Source: Photobacterium sp. GB-56
Lineage (GTDB): Bacteria > Pseudomonadota > Gammaproteobacteria > Enterobacterales > Vibrionaceae
DNA: 64,000 nucleotides
Assembly (NCBI RefSeq): GCF_003026105.1
Contig: NZ_PYNW01000005.1
Location: 310,001 to 374,000, forward strand
Direction: 5' to 3'
The notes beneath the pieces were generated by a model that saw only the letters and a program-made list of their open reading frames with translations, was not told the DNA's origin and ran no database searches. Of this stretch, positions 19,181 to 28,188 are shown one piece after another (positions within the stretch are counted from its first letter, which is position 1; the number at the start of each line of letters is the position of its first letter). Both the position numbers and the translations under genes were made by a program.

Positions 19181-19224
19181 GCACCGCTGTTATAAAACAC
19201 CGTATTATTATGCGGTGCTTTTTT
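19181..19224 (+). promoter_or_regulatory. Terminator-like hairpin in the leader of the hydrolase gene
   Basis: GCACCGC (19181-19187) pairs with GCGGTGC (19212-19218), followed by six T. An inner CACCG (19198-19202) can pair with the same 3' arm, so two mutually exclusive hairpins are possible. It ends 15 bases before the hydrolase start codon. It may be an attenuator or the terminator of an upstream transcript. Confidence 0.45.
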
Positions 19225-19239
19225 AACTATCGAGTCACT

Positions 19240-20163
19240 ATGAAACGTTTATTTCCTATAACTATGATGGTATGCAGCTTGCTACCTCTTCTCAATGGCT
19301 GTGAAGTGGTTCAATGGAAAACCGATCATGATCAAACCGTACTACATGATGATGGTTTTACTAAACATTCCCTTGCATTAAAAGAAGGCGGAACGCTGAC
19401 TTACTGGGAAGGTGGACAAGGTAAACCTTTATTATTATTGCACGGTTTTGGCGGAACAGCTGCGGCAACATGGAAAGCTGAAATGCTTGAGTTAAGCAAA
19501 CATTATCGTGTTATCGCGCCTGATTTATTGTGGTTTGGTGAATCAAAAAGTAAAGCAGAAGCACGTTTAGCGACCCAAACTCAAGCAATATGGCAACTTG
19601 TTGATCACTTAAAACTACAAAAAATCAATGTTGCTGGTATCTCTTACGGCGGTTTTATTACTTACGATATGATGACGACACCAGAGAGGATCAATAAAGC
19701 CATTATCATTGCTAGCCCAGGCCCGCTTTTTAGCGATAATGACTTAGCTGATTTGGTTAAACGTACCAATGTGAATACACCAGAAGCGTTATTTGTGCCG
19801 AATGGTGCTGACGGTATTCGCCGTTTATACGACAATGTTTTTGTGAAAAAAAAGCCAATGCCGGATTTTGTTGCAGAGCAAATCTATCAAGGCTATTTTT
19901 CACAATGGAAGCCAGAACGTGCCAGTTTGATCCAAACACTGCCATTAGATCGTGATCGTATTCAGCAATTCGATCCTACTCATTTGCCGAAACTCATGCT
20001 CATTTGGGGTGAAAAAGATAAGATATTTCCATTATCTAATGGCATCAAACTCAGCAAATATACTCAAGCACCCATCGTGGTTATCCCAAATACTGCACAC
20101 GGTGTGACTAATGAGCAACCCCACCTCACATCTGAACTGATTAATAACTTTTTACAACAATAA
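19240..20163 (+). CDS. Alpha/beta-hydrolase lipoprotein
   Basis: This 307-residue hydrolase carries a lipoprotein signal (LLPLLNGC, cysteine at about residue 21). The fold's oxyanion region is LLLHGFGG, the nucleophile elbow is GISYGG, the acid region lies in IWGEKDKIFP and the catalytic histidine in NTAHGVT. It is probably an esterase or lipase-like enzyme held at the envelope; the substrate cannot be read from the sequence. The start at 19240 gives a compact signal peptide; the open frame begins 22 codons earlier, inside the leader hairpin region. Confidence 0.85.
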   Translation: MKRLFPITMMVCSLLPLLNGCEVVQWKTDHDQTVLHDDGFTKHSLALKEGGTLTYWEGGQGKPLLLLHGFGGTAAATWKAEMLELSKHYRVIAPDLLWFGESKSKAEARLATQTQAIWQLVDHLKLQKINVAGISYGGFITYDMMTTPERINKAIIIASPGPLFSDNDLADLVKRTNVNTPEALFVPNGADGIRRLYDNVFVKKKPMPDFVAEQIYQGYFSQWKPERASLIQTLPLDRDRIQQFDPTHLPKLMLIWGEKDKIFPLSNGIKLSKYTQAPIVVIPNTAHGVTNEQPHLTSELINNFLQQ

Positions 20164-20185
20164 ATCAGTGAGCAGTAGTAAATAA

Positions 20186-20208
20186 GAGGGAAGATACATT
20201 CTTCCCTC
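20186..20208 (+). terminator. Hairpin after the hydrolase gene
   Basis: GAGGGAAGA and TCTTCCCTC pair perfectly (9 bp) around TACAT, 22 bases after the stop codon. The following sequence has no long T run, so it may be a weak terminator or an mRNA-stabilising hairpin. Confidence 0.5.
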
Positions 20209-20398
20209 ATTATCACTGGCTTCTAACGTTATTAACACGTTAGACAAAATAAATCATCGTTTCTATTCTTTATTGTTCTTGATAAAACTCGTTACATTAA
20301 ATTTCAAAAAAAATTAGACATAGAGTAAAACGCTGCTATTCTCGCACAGTGCACAACATGCTGTATTCTTTCATTCTGTGCGAAGGCGTTTCCAACTT

Positions 20399-21451
20399 AT
20401 GACGACATTAATCAAAAGCAATCAACTCCACCCCACCAATTTTGCTTATATCGAACTTAGCGAAAAAACACTTAAAAAACAGCTCGCATTACTTTTCCCT
20501 TTTTCTGGCGCTATTTGTGCTGTCATCGCATTTACTTATTTCGTTTCTGATGCTGAGTTTTATTTCACGCTTGTCGGTATCGTTGGCATGTTCCTTTGTT
20601 ATAGCCTTGCTCTCCTCAACCGCTCTATTTTTTCAGCGAAAGTCTTATTCTGGATATTCTTGATTGCGACAACCTTAGTCTGTGCTAGTGGGTTTTATTT
20701 TGAAGGTGCACGCCACATCAGTAACACAATTGGATTAACCATTCCTCTGTTGTGTTTTTTCGCTTTAAGGATAAAAACAGCAGCATGGTATAGCACTCTA
20801 TTTGGTTTTATCTATATCGTTCTGAGTATTTCTGAAATTTCCAATAAACACTTACAAATATCATCGGCATTACAAAACATCAGTGCTTATTCAATAATTT
20901 TTGTGATGGCATTTTTACTTTCTCGCCATCGCTATGATGCCATTATGCAAGTTAAACGTACCACAACGCATGACTACTTAACTGGGCTTCTAAGCCGTGA
21001 AGGCTTCATCCCTCTTTATCTTAATGAGTCATCTCGTTGCAAACGCTATCGTCGTGATATATCGATGCTACTCATTGATATCGATAATCTTCGCGACATT
21101 AACGATCGATACGGACTCGATGTGGGTGATAAAGCCATTATGATGCTGGCAAAATGCATGAAAGAGACTTGTAATGCCGATGTTCAAATTGCACGATTAA
21201 GTTGCCAAGAATTTTGTATTCTTATACCTAATGCAGATCTCCAAAAAGCAGAGTTTATAGCCATTGCATTACGTAATGAGGTCGCTAAATGGACTTTAGA
21301 ATTAGAATCTGGTCATAAAATTAATATGACGATCAGTGTTGGTATTACCACCGTTGAACATCAAGATTTTAGGTATGACTACATTAAAGCAGAGAGTGCA
21401 TTGATGCGTGCGAAACGTTGGGGATATAATCAAATAGCAACCAATGAATAA
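20399..21451 (+). CDS. Membrane GGDEF-domain protein with degenerate signature
   Basis: This 350-residue protein has six or so transmembrane helices over about residues 35-185 and a C-terminal GGDEF domain (about 195-345). The domain start (DYLTGLLSREGF) and the metal/GTP-binding stretch (LLIDIDNLRDINDRYGLDVGD) are recognisable. The signature loop, however, is SCQEF (in ARLSCQEFCIL) where active enzymes have GG(D/E)EF. The two glycines are needed for GTP binding and catalysis, so this is probably not a working diguanylate cyclase. It could be a sensor or regulator that lost catalysis. The ATG at 20399 is chosen over an upstream GTG at 20378. Confidence 0.82.
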   Translation: MTTLIKSNQLHPTNFAYIELSEKTLKKQLALLFPFSGAICAVIAFTYFVSDAEFYFTLVGIVGMFLCYSLALLNRSIFSAKVLFWIFLIATTLVCASGFYFEGARHISNTIGLTIPLLCFFALRIKTAAWYSTLFGFIYIVLSISEISNKHLQISSALQNISAYSIIFVMAFLLSRHRYDAIMQVKRTTTHDYLTGLLSREGFIPLYLNESSRCKRYRRDISMLLIDIDNLRDINDRYGLDVGDKAIMMLAKCMKETCNADVQIARLSCQEFCILIPNADLQKAEFIAIALRNEVAKWTLELESGHKINMTISVGITTVEHQDFRYDYIKAESALMRAKRWGYNQIATNE

Positions 21452-21463
21452 AGGTGCTAAAGC

Positions 21464-21979
21464 ATGTCTTCAAAAATACTGTGCCAATGGAAATGTTTTT
21501 CAGTTGAAGAACAAGCGCACGTACTGCCGAATAATAAACAAGTAACATTTACATCAATTAAGCATCCTGGGGCTGTGGTCATTATTCCTATTAATAGCCA
21601 AGGACATCTTGTTTTAGTTAACCAATATCGTCCGGCGATTAACCAATGGATTTTGGAATTTCCAGCTGGAACAATAGAGCCTAATGAAGATATTTTTCTT
21701 TGTGCGAAAAGAGAGCTCGCTGAAGAAACCAATTTAAAAGCAGAAAGCTGGCAGTCATTAGGAGAATTACTACCAGTACCTAGCTTTTGCGATGAGATCC
21801 AACACCTTTTCGTAGCAACAGATCTCGCCCCAACCATTGGTCAGCTTGATGATGATGAGATTATCGAAGTTGTTACCCTTTCGGTAACTGAACTCGAGCA
21901 AAAAATCGTAAAAAATGAAGTTAAAGATAACAAAACCCTGTCTGCTTTTCTTAAAGCACGTTTAGCTGGACTCCTATAA
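21464..21979 (+). CDS. NUDIX hydrolase (ADP-ribose pyrophosphatase-like)
   Basis: This 171-residue protein carries a NUDIX box, GTIEPNEDIFLCAKRELAEE plus TNL, with the essential RELAEE core; the usual glycine near its end is asparagine. FPAGTIEPNED preceding the box is typical of ADP-ribose pyrophosphatase-type members that hydrolyse nucleoside-diphosphate-linked substrates. It follows the GGDEF gene by 12 bases and may be cotranscribed. The substrate is not certain. Confidence 0.85.
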   Translation: MSSKILCQWKCFSVEEQAHVLPNNKQVTFTSIKHPGAVVIIPINSQGHLVLVNQYRPAINQWILEFPAGTIEPNEDIFLCAKRELAEETNLKAESWQSLGELLPVPSFCDEIQHLFVATDLAPTIGQLDDDEIIEVVTLSVTELEQKIVKNEVKDNKTLSAFLKARLAGLL

Positions 21980-22099
21980 TTTTTTGCGCTGAAGCCGATT
22001 TCAGCGTAAAAACCATATCTGGAAAATAACTACCCATACATATTGTTCGTCGTTCTCACAGTAAAAGACTATAAAGAACACTTTATGGAGCGGTAGTTC

Positions 22100-22654
22100 A
22101 TGTCTTTTCTTCTCGCATTATTATTTACCCTATCCTCTAACCTCGATAATTTTGTCATAGGTTTAACATACGGAGTTAAAAGTGTAGATATTCCTCTTTC
22201 ATCGAATATGATCATTTCATTTATTACCACTTTCATTACCTATTTATCCATGCTGTTTGGTCAACTGATCACTCACCTTGTTCCTCACCAATTTTCGAAT
22301 GAATTAGGTTCAATCATTTTTATTCTAATGGGGGCTTGGTTTATTGGTTCAAATTTAGTTAAAAAACAACAAATAACACAAGAGAAACCCCGAGATATAA
22401 GCATTAAAGGTGCGGTTATATTAGGTTTTTTACTTTCAATTAATAATATTGGAGTGGGTATTCTTGGTAGTATTACTCATCTAAATATCATGTTAGTTGT
22501 AGCATTAACCTTTATTACTGGTATTGGATTAACCTATGCCGGCAATAATTTAGGCAATTATGTGATTGGTAAAGTGATTGGTAAATATAACGACATCATT
22601 TCTGGCACATTACTCATTGGGTTAGGTGTACTATCTTTGCTTTTCACTTTCTAA
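22100..22654 (+). CDS. MntP/YtaF-like integral membrane protein
   Basis: This 184-residue protein has six predicted hydrophobic helices. The N-terminal SSNLDNFVIGLTYGVK, with an Asp-Asn pair in the first helix, and the repeated-looking second half (LLSINNIGVGILGSI) fit the MntP/YtaF superfamily, which includes the manganese exporter MntP and the Bacillus sporulation protein YtaF. It is more like the YtaF branch; a metal-efflux role is inference. No yybP-ykoY-type riboswitch is obvious upstream, only a hairpin at about 21981-22012. Confidence 0.7.
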   Translation: MSFLLALLFTLSSNLDNFVIGLTYGVKSVDIPLSSNMIISFITTFITYLSMLFGQLITHLVPHQFSNELGSIIFILMGAWFIGSNLVKKQQITQEKPRDISIKGAVILGFLLSINNIGVGILGSITHLNIMLVVALTFITGIGLTYAGNNLGNYVIGKVIGKYNDIISGTLLIGLGVLSLLFTF

Positions 22655-22658
22655 CCAA

Positions 22659-22684
22659 TAAAAAAGCCCAGCACTAAGCTGGGC
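22659..22684 (-). terminator. Terminator at the end of the metal/siderophore ABC cluster
   Basis: GCCCAGC (22666-22672) pairs with GCTGGGC (22678-22684); the minus-strand transcript then runs into a T stretch. It lies about 150 bases beyond the last gene of the cluster. Confidence 0.75.
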
Positions 22685-22832
22685 AAAGCAGTGCTACTTA
22701 ATTCTCGTAGAAAACAGAATAAATAAGTAGCGACTACGTCATAAGCAGTGGACGCTTAGACTATTTAAGTATTGCAATTAATCGCTACACTTTATTTACA
22801 AATCAATGACTACATCGCGATAACAGCTTAGT

Positions 22833-23747
22833 TTAAAGTTTTACTTCCCAGCGCGTTAGTGGCTTATTCGTATCAATACCCCCCCGCCCCCAACGATCAA
22901 GGCTATCAATCACGATCACTTTGGTACCAGTAGAAACGAATGCTTTCATATTTTGACTTAACGCTTTAGTTGTCAAAATAGTTAGTGAAGGATCTTCTTT
23001 TAACACTCGGCTTAACTGCGCTTTATCGGCATCTGTCCATTCCAATTCTGGTTTCGTCATACGCTCAACAACAAATAGCTGATTACCTGATGCAAAATCT
23101 TCTAGCTCTGCAGAAAGTAATACAACAGCATTAACATCCGCTTGCATAAGAGTGTCTTGTTGACGATTAATCAACTTACGAATATCTATCATTAAAGCTT
23201 GTTGATTTTTTTCAATTTGTAGGGCCTTTTCAGGCCATAAACGCTGGAGGTCATCGCTTACAATTGCTGCCATGCGCGTTAAGTTGGTCGGATTTAGCCA
23301 TGCATATAACGACGTAGTCCCGTCGGATAAACGCAGTGCCGCTACACCTTGTGCGCGTGGCGAAATTGCTTGAGATGCATCAATTTCAACAATATTTATA
23401 TTGCCCTCACGCGCATGAACAAAGAGCGGATCATTCGGCCAAATTGCTCCTAACGTAATCGCTGTTTTTGCTGTTTTACTGGCATTTGAAGCAACATCAG
23501 CCCCTTTGGTTGAAAACCAGTTAGGTAAGCGCGTTACACCGTAGCGTTTAGGAGGCAAATACTCTGTCGTGATCCCTGTCTCTTTGGTCAACGCTGTCGC
23601 TAACATATAAGTCACAGGCGTTGCTGTTAAAATGTCTTTGGCGTAAGTAACACTTGTTGGCAGTAAAACGGCAGCACTTAAACAGGCACCGAATAACACA
23701 GTTTGCGTTTTGCGCATGGAGATAGAAAATTTATTCAACAAAAACAT
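22833..23747 (-). CDS. Second periplasmic metal-type substrate-binding protein (FpvF-like by position)
   Basis: This 304-residue exported protein has a signal peptide ending SVTYAKD. The fold resembles cluster A-I metal-binding proteins (ZnuA type) but it lacks the standard triple-histidine pattern seen in the other binding protein of this cluster (25390-26298). It follows the permease gene after 12 bases. Clusters with two binding proteins for one transporter are known from the P. aeruginosa fpvCDEF genes, where FpvC and FpvF both act in ferripyoverdine handling. An AGGA sequence six bases upstream supports the start at 23747. The ligand is unknown. Confidence 0.7.
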   Translation of the reverse strand: MFLLNKFSISMRKTQTVLFGACLSAAVLLPTSVTYAKDILTATPVTYMLATALTKETGITTEYLPPKRYGVTRLPNWFSTKGADVASNASKTAKTAITLGAIWPNDPLFVHAREGNINIVEIDASQAISPRAQGVAALRLSDGTTSLYAWLNPTNLTRMAAIVSDDLQRLWPEKALQIEKNQQALMIDIRKLINRQQDTLMQADVNAVVLLSAELEDFASGNQLFVVERMTKPELEWTDADKAQLSRVLKEDPSLTILTTKALSQNMKAFVSTGTKVIVIDSLDRWGRGGIDTNKPLTRWEVKL

Positions 23748-23759
23748 GTGGTTTCCTGA

Positions 23760-24635
23760 TTAACTTTTACGAATAATGCGGTACATCGTTGCTGACATGA
23801 AAAAGATAGCAGAAACAATAATAATCGCAGCGCCTGATGGAACTGGAAGTTTTAATTCCATTGGCAATACCGTACCAATAACACAACTTATTGTGGCTAG
23901 TAGAGCCGACAATAAAACAAAGCTGCCCATATTCTTGGTTAATAACCGCGCCGTTGCGCCCGGGATCAATAGCAACGCCCCAACCAACACTGCTCCAACA
24001 ATTTTCACAGATGCTATCGTGACCAGCGTTATCATCATCACAAATAAGTAATCGTAAAAATTGGTTTTGTAGCCCCGAACTCGCGCAATATCAGGACTAA
24101 TACAGGTTAATAAAATCCGATTAAACGTCGGTATTAAGAGCAGTACAATTAAGGCGCAACTGATCGCAAGAACAATCAAATCTTGATCTGTTACCGTTAG
24201 GATTGAACCAAACAAGACGTTTTCTAACATGTGAATATTGATCTTACGTGCTACATACATCAACAATGCAGCACCAACCGCTAATGCTAACGCGAGGAAA
24301 ACACCGACTAATGTGTCGTAAGGTACATTGGTTCGATTTCGCACGAAATGCAGCAATAAAGCAAAAATCATGCAGAAGCTAAATAAACCAATGAATGGAT
24401 TTTCTGGCGGCTCGCCTAACAATACACCTAAGGCAATACCCGTTAGAGCGGCGTGACCGACAGCTTCAGAAAAAAAAGCTAAACGTTTAGCTATCACTAA
24501 GGTACCTAAACCACCTAAAAGAGGCCCAAGCAACAGTGCCGCTACGATTGCATTAACCATAAAGGCATAAGAGAAACTGTCACTTAACCAACCAGCATCA
24601 ACACCGAGTTGTGCCCAATGTCTTAATAGTTCCAT
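23760..24635 (-). CDS. Metal-type ABC transporter permease (FpvE/ZnuB family)
   Basis: This 291-residue ABC-3 family permease has about eight or nine transmembrane helices. Family features include LLGGLGTLVIAKRLAFFSEA near the N-terminus, with GHAALTGIALG just after, and KIVGAVLVGALLLIPGATA in the second half. It forms the membrane channel for the ATPase encoded just upstream, with which it overlaps by one base (TAATG-type junction). The family carries Zn, Mn or Fe; here the gene context favours iron released from a siderophore. Confidence 0.9.
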   Translation of the reverse strand: MELLRHWAQLGVDAGWLSDSFSYAFMVNAIVAALLLGPLLGGLGTLVIAKRLAFFSEAVGHAALTGIALGVLLGEPPENPFIGLFSFCMIFALLLHFVRNRTNVPYDTLVGVFLALALAVGAALLMYVARKINIHMLENVLFGSILTVTDQDLIVLAISCALIVLLLIPTFNRILLTCISPDIARVRGYKTNFYDYLFVMMITLVTIASVKIVGAVLVGALLLIPGATARLLTKNMGSFVLLSALLATISCVIGTVLPMELKLPVPSGAAIIIVSAIFFMSATMYRIIRKS

Positions 24636-25393
24636 TACGCCACCTCTGATTGATTAGACGCAGAGACTGCTGGCTGTGAATAATGATTAAACAAACGTTC
24701 AATCTTCTCTGGTACCAATACTTGACTATGATCACCGCTATCAACTAACACACGATTGACCACATGAACTTGCGCTTCTAAACGTCGAACCGCTGTCACA
24801 TCATGATGAACCGCTAATACAGTTTTACCTTGGTTAACAAATTCATGGATAAGCGATTCTAAATAACGCACACCCTGCTCATCCATACCCGTCGTTGGCT
24901 CATCAAGTACCAGTAAATCAGGATTATCTAATAGTGCTTGAGCAAACAACACACGCTGCTGTTCACCGCCAGATAATTGCCCCATACGACGGTCTGCACG
25001 GTTTGCCATTCCGACACGTTCAAGTTGCGTTAATGCGATTTGTTTATCTTTCTGACGTTGGCGCCAAAACAAAGGTGAACGGGTTTGATTTAATAAGATA
25101 AAATCCATCACGGTTAACGGTAGACTTTGTTCAAACATTGCTTTTTGTGGCACATAACCAATCGTACCGGCTTTACCGTTATTAACAGATTCATCCCATA
25201 AAATATCAATCTGGCCACGAAACGGTGTTAAGCCTAAAATAGAACGTAGCAATGATGTTTTACCGCCACCATTAGGTCCCATCACCACATGGCATTGTCC
25301 ACCGTCAAATTGATGAGTGATTTCAGATAAAATCTGATTAGGACCGTATTGAAGGTTAACGTTAGTTAACTGAATGCTAGGACCGATGATCAT
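24635..25393 (-). CDS. Metal-type ABC transporter ATPase (FpvD/ZnuC family)
   Basis: This 252-residue ATPase has Walker A GPNGGGKTS, signature LSGGEQQRVLFAQ, Walker B LLVLDEPTTGMD and an H-loop VLAVHHDVT, all intact. It powers import through the adjacent permease. It overlaps the upstream binding-protein gene by four bases and the downstream permease gene by one, showing translational coupling in a long operon. Confidence 0.93.
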   Translation of the reverse strand: MIIGPSIQLTNVNLQYGPNQILSEITHQFDGGQCHVVMGPNGGGKTSLLRSILGLTPFRGQIDILWDESVNNGKAGTIGYVPQKAMFEQSLPLTVMDFILLNQTRSPLFWRQRQKDKQIALTQLERVGMANRADRRMGQLSGGEQQRVLFAQALLDNPDLLVLDEPTTGMDEQGVRYLESLIHEFVNQGKTVLAVHHDVTAVRRLEAQVHVVNRVLVDSGDHSQVLVPEKIERLFNHYSQPAVSASNQSEVA

Positions 25394-26298
25394 GCTTGAT
25401 CCTTATTTGCAGCAAACTTGATTGCTTCAACTAATGTGGCAAGGTTTTCTTTCATCTCAAGTTCAACTTTCTTACCGTCATAGTCTCCATGTGTCATGTG
25501 AGAAAAACGGTATAACTGAACACCTGTTGCCTTTTCAATGGTATCGACATAACGATTAGGCATGTTTAATTCATAAAACAAAACGTCAATGCCTGATTGT
25601 TTAATTTTCTCAATGGTTTCTTGTAGTTGGCTTGCACTTGGTTCTACACCATGCGCAGGTTCAATCACCGCAGCAACATCAACACCAAACTCTTGCAATA
25701 AGTAGCCATACGCATTGTGCGTAGTCGCAACTTTCATTCCCGCTGTATCTAAATCCCCCAGCGTTAACATTGCATCACGCTTCATTAAACGAAACTGTTT
25801 AGCATAATCACGGGCATTTTTTCGATATTCAGCGGCGTTGTCAGGATCAATTTTCGCTAATGCATTAGCAATGGTATAAACCTTCTGAATCGTGGTAGAT
25901 AATCCAACAAACGTATGGGGATTCACAGCGCCATTACCAACCGACTGCCCCATCGCAGGCAATAGTGGCACATCATTATTAGCTTCAATGACAATCAAAT
26001 CATCACGATCTGCTGCTTGAATAACTTTCAACGCAAAATCATCGTGACCAATACCATTAACCACAATGATATCCATCTCTTTTAGACGTTTAAGATCATT
26101 AGGTTGAGGTAAATAGTTATGGGGATTAAAACCTGCATCAACCAATGGCAAAATTTCTGCTTTATCACCAACAACCGCTTTTACATAACTGTAATAAGGC
26201 TGCAAAGTAATACCAATGGTCTTTTTATCAGCAGCAAAGCTATTCATACTCACAAGCAATGCTATGGCAGTAAGGCTAGATTTAATTAATTTATTCAT
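25390..26298 (-). CDS. Periplasmic metal-binding substrate-binding protein (FpvC-like)
   Basis: This 302-residue exported protein of the cluster A-I (ZnuA/TroA) type has a signal peptide ending NSFAAD. Likely metal ligands are histidines in FNPHNYLPQP, in NPHTFVG and in ATTHNAYGY, plus an acidic residue near the C-terminus (YELNMPN or SHMTHGDYD). It lacks the His-rich flexible loop of typical ZnuA, so zinc specificity is not supported. In P. aeruginosa the homologous-position protein FpvC binds iron released from pyoverdine. Cotranscribed with the ATPase and permease. Confidence 0.82.
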   Translation of the reverse strand: MNKLIKSSLTAIALLVSMNSFAADKKTIGITLQPYYSYVKAVVGDKAEILPLVDAGFNPHNYLPQPNDLKRLKEMDIIVVNGIGHDDFALKVIQAADRDDLIVIEANNDVPLLPAMGQSVGNGAVNPHTFVGLSTTIQKVYTIANALAKIDPDNAAEYRKNARDYAKQFRLMKRDAMLTLGDLDTAGMKVATTHNAYGYLLQEFGVDVAAVIEPAHGVEPSASQLQETIEKIKQSGIDVLFYELNMPNRYVDTIEKATGVQLYRFSHMTHGDYDGKKVELEMKENLATLVEAIKFAANKDQA

Positions 26299-26355
26299 TG
26301 TTATCTAAATCTCGGTACAGTAAAGATTAACGGCAATAAAACCAAAGCGCCGTTA

Positions 26356-26940
26356 TTAGTGATTATGTGATTCGTTATTAGGAGAATCGTTAAACACAAT
26401 TTGTGTCCAACCATTATCGATTAAATGTTTTCCATCAAAATCGCGTAATGTATTGGCATCAAGTAAGCTCACATTATCGTTCATCGCGAGCCAAATATCG
26501 GGAGACGCTGAATGACTATTAAGCACTACCGACATCGAACCTTTATCATCTGATCTCACACCTTGATAGATAGCATCAGTGATCAATGCCCACTGATGAC
26601 GACCTTTTCGCTCCCAGCTTTTATCTGTCACAAAAGGAGCAATCCAAAACTCTTGAAGCTCAGATATTTGTGGCCATTGACCAACAGCAGCACCTAACTG
26701 GCTATCTTGATATAAGTTACGGATTTCTTCATGAGCAAGCCGTAATTCCGCAATCATAGCGATCTCTTCAGCGGCTAAATCAGTAATTGAAACTTGATGC
26801 GAAAGCAGTGCCGATTTTGGTTGCTTAGTTTGGTGATAAGGAAGTAAAACAAAGGACACCAACAAGATTAATCCAATACATAATGCGACCCACTTACCTT
26901 CTCGATCTCCATTATCAGAGCGAACAGTTTGACGGATCAT
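26356..26940 (-). CDS. DUF6162-like membrane-anchored periplasmic protein (FpvK-like by position)
   Basis: This 194-residue protein has one N-terminal transmembrane helix (WVALCIGLILLVSFVLLPYH) and a periplasmic domain. Histidines at the C-terminal tail (NNESHNH) may bind metal. I take it as the DUF6162 type found beside metal-type ABC transporters in siderophore clusters; FpvK of P. aeruginosa is a single-span inner-membrane protein in the same relative place. The start overlaps the stop of the preceding gene by four bases. The biochemical role is unknown. Confidence 0.65.
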   Translation of the reverse strand: MIRQTVRSDNGDREGKWVALCIGLILLVSFVLLPYHQTKQPKSALLSHQVSITDLAAEEIAMIAELRLAHEEIRNLYQDSQLGAAVGQWPQISELQEFWIAPFVTDKSWERKGRHQWALITDAIYQGVRSDDKGSMSVVLNSHSASPDIWLAMNDNVSLLDANTLRDFDGKHLIDNGWTQIVFNDSPNNESHNH

Positions 26941-27260
26941 TTTTCTTTTATCTCAACAACATCGACTTCAACAGGATTCTCATGTCCAGCATCAAAAACC
27001 AAATAAAAGTCAGTATCCGGCTTGGTGAACTCAGCGATTGAGCGCTTATCTGTCATGCCTTTCGCGATTAAGTTATCGTCGTAATCAAACATATCAACGT
27101 TGTATTCCACCGCGGTACTGCCATCACTATAACCAGCTTCACACAACACTTTATCGGCTTCAAACCAACAACTCATGAGTGGAAAATGAGCAAATGCTGC
27201 TGTTGAAAATGTTCCTAAACAAAACAAAGATGCCGCAATAATGGATGATTTCATTGTCAT
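26937..27260 (-). CDS. Small periplasmic protein of the metal/siderophore cluster
   Basis: This 107-residue exported protein has a signal peptide ending AAFAHFP and two cysteines (SCWFEADKVLCEAGYSDG) that may form a disulfide. The rest is acidic and beta-rich, reminiscent of a small immunoglobulin-like domain. Start: the ATG at 27260 with GAGG five bases upstream; the open frame extends 14 codons further without a Shine-Dalgarno sequence. It corresponds by place to the small fpv periplasmic genes, but I cannot make a firm family call. Confidence 0.65.
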   Translation of the reverse strand: MTMKSSIIAASLFCLGTFSTAAFAHFPLMSCWFEADKVLCEAGYSDGSTAVEYNVDMFDYDDNLIAKGMTDKRSIAEFTKPDTDFYLVFDAGHENPVEVDVVEIKEK

Positions 27261-27344
27261 AAAAACCTCAAACAAGCCCAAACACAGACTTAAAGAATGC
27301 ATAGATCAAGGCGTGATGAAGTCACGCCTTAACCAGAAGTAGTA

Positions 27345-28175
27345 TTACTGAAGTAAGGTTTCAAAAGTTAAGTGAACATTGACGTTTGCACGATCGTACA
27401 TAGGATCGTTTTCAACCATACCTTTATAATTCGACTTCATTAGGTAACGCCCAGCCACTTCTGGTGTGAAGGTGATCTTGCCGTCTTTATCACTTACCAC
27501 ATCAATTTGCTCTTGGTGATTACGGTACAGTGTTCCTTCACGTGTAATGTCTGCCGTTACTCCTGCTTGCGGCTTACCATTAAAGAAAAATTGGAAGGTT
27601 ACTGGCTCGCCTTCAACAATGTCAGAAGGGTGTGTAACAGGTACCATTTCAAGATATTTACCTGTCAGTTCCATCGCTTTTGTTGATGGTTTCCCAACAG
27701 TCACATAACTTTCTGCACGGGTATAACTCACCTGAGTGACAACGTCACGTGATTTTTCAGGCAGTATTGTCATACGATCAGCTTTATTCGCTTCCATACG
27801 TTTTTCAGTATCACGACGTCCAGCTTTGTAGAAAGTGTAATATCTAGGTGTCTGATTAATTTGTACTTTATGAGTACCTTCTTCTTCAAAGAAGAAATCA
27901 AAAATCGCACGACGTTTACCACGAATGGTGAAATTAGGGTAAGCAATACGACCATCAGGCATAACAACTTGTGTCGTTTCAATGCTTGCTGGCTTATCAA
28001 AAACAAATGTTCCGTGTGACGCTGTCACATCAAATGACAGCCAATCACCACCCTCTTTGGAAACAGTGAAATGTGAAGGTAATACCCAACGAGGGTGTGC
28101 TTGAGCGACAGATGCCACACCTAAACCCGCTGTCACTAGGCATGCTAAAGATAGTGCTTTTAATTTATTATTCAT
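27345..28175 (-). CDS. DUF4198 periplasmic protein
   Basis: This 276-residue secreted protein has a signal peptide ending SVAQAHPRWVLPSHF. The histidine directly after the cleavage site and a beta-rich body with DGKITFTPEVAGRYLMKS fit the DUF4198 family, proteins found beside TonB-dependent receptors and metal transporters and thought to help metal handling in the periplasm. It sits between the DUF2271 gene (13-base gap) and the small periplasmic gene in the same operon. Confidence 0.82.
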   Translation of the reverse strand: MNNKLKALSLACLVTAGLGVASVAQAHPRWVLPSHFTVSKEGGDWLSFDVTASHGTFVFDKPASIETTQVVMPDGRIAYPNFTIRGKRRAIFDFFFEEEGTHKVQINQTPRYYTFYKAGRRDTEKRMEANKADRMTILPEKSRDVVTQVSYTRAESYVTVGKPSTKAMELTGKYLEMVPVTHPSDIVEGEPVTFQFFFNGKPQAGVTADITREGTLYRNHQEQIDVVSDKDGKITFTPEVAGRYLMKSNYKGMVENDPMYDRANVNVHLTFETLLQ

Positions 28176-28188
28176 GATGACAATTCAC

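Noticed and set aside
21981..22012. Hairpin before the MntP/YtaF-like gene as a manganese riboswitch
   Set aside because: It is a simple 13-bp stem with a six-base loop; the conserved bulges of a yybP-ykoY element are absent.
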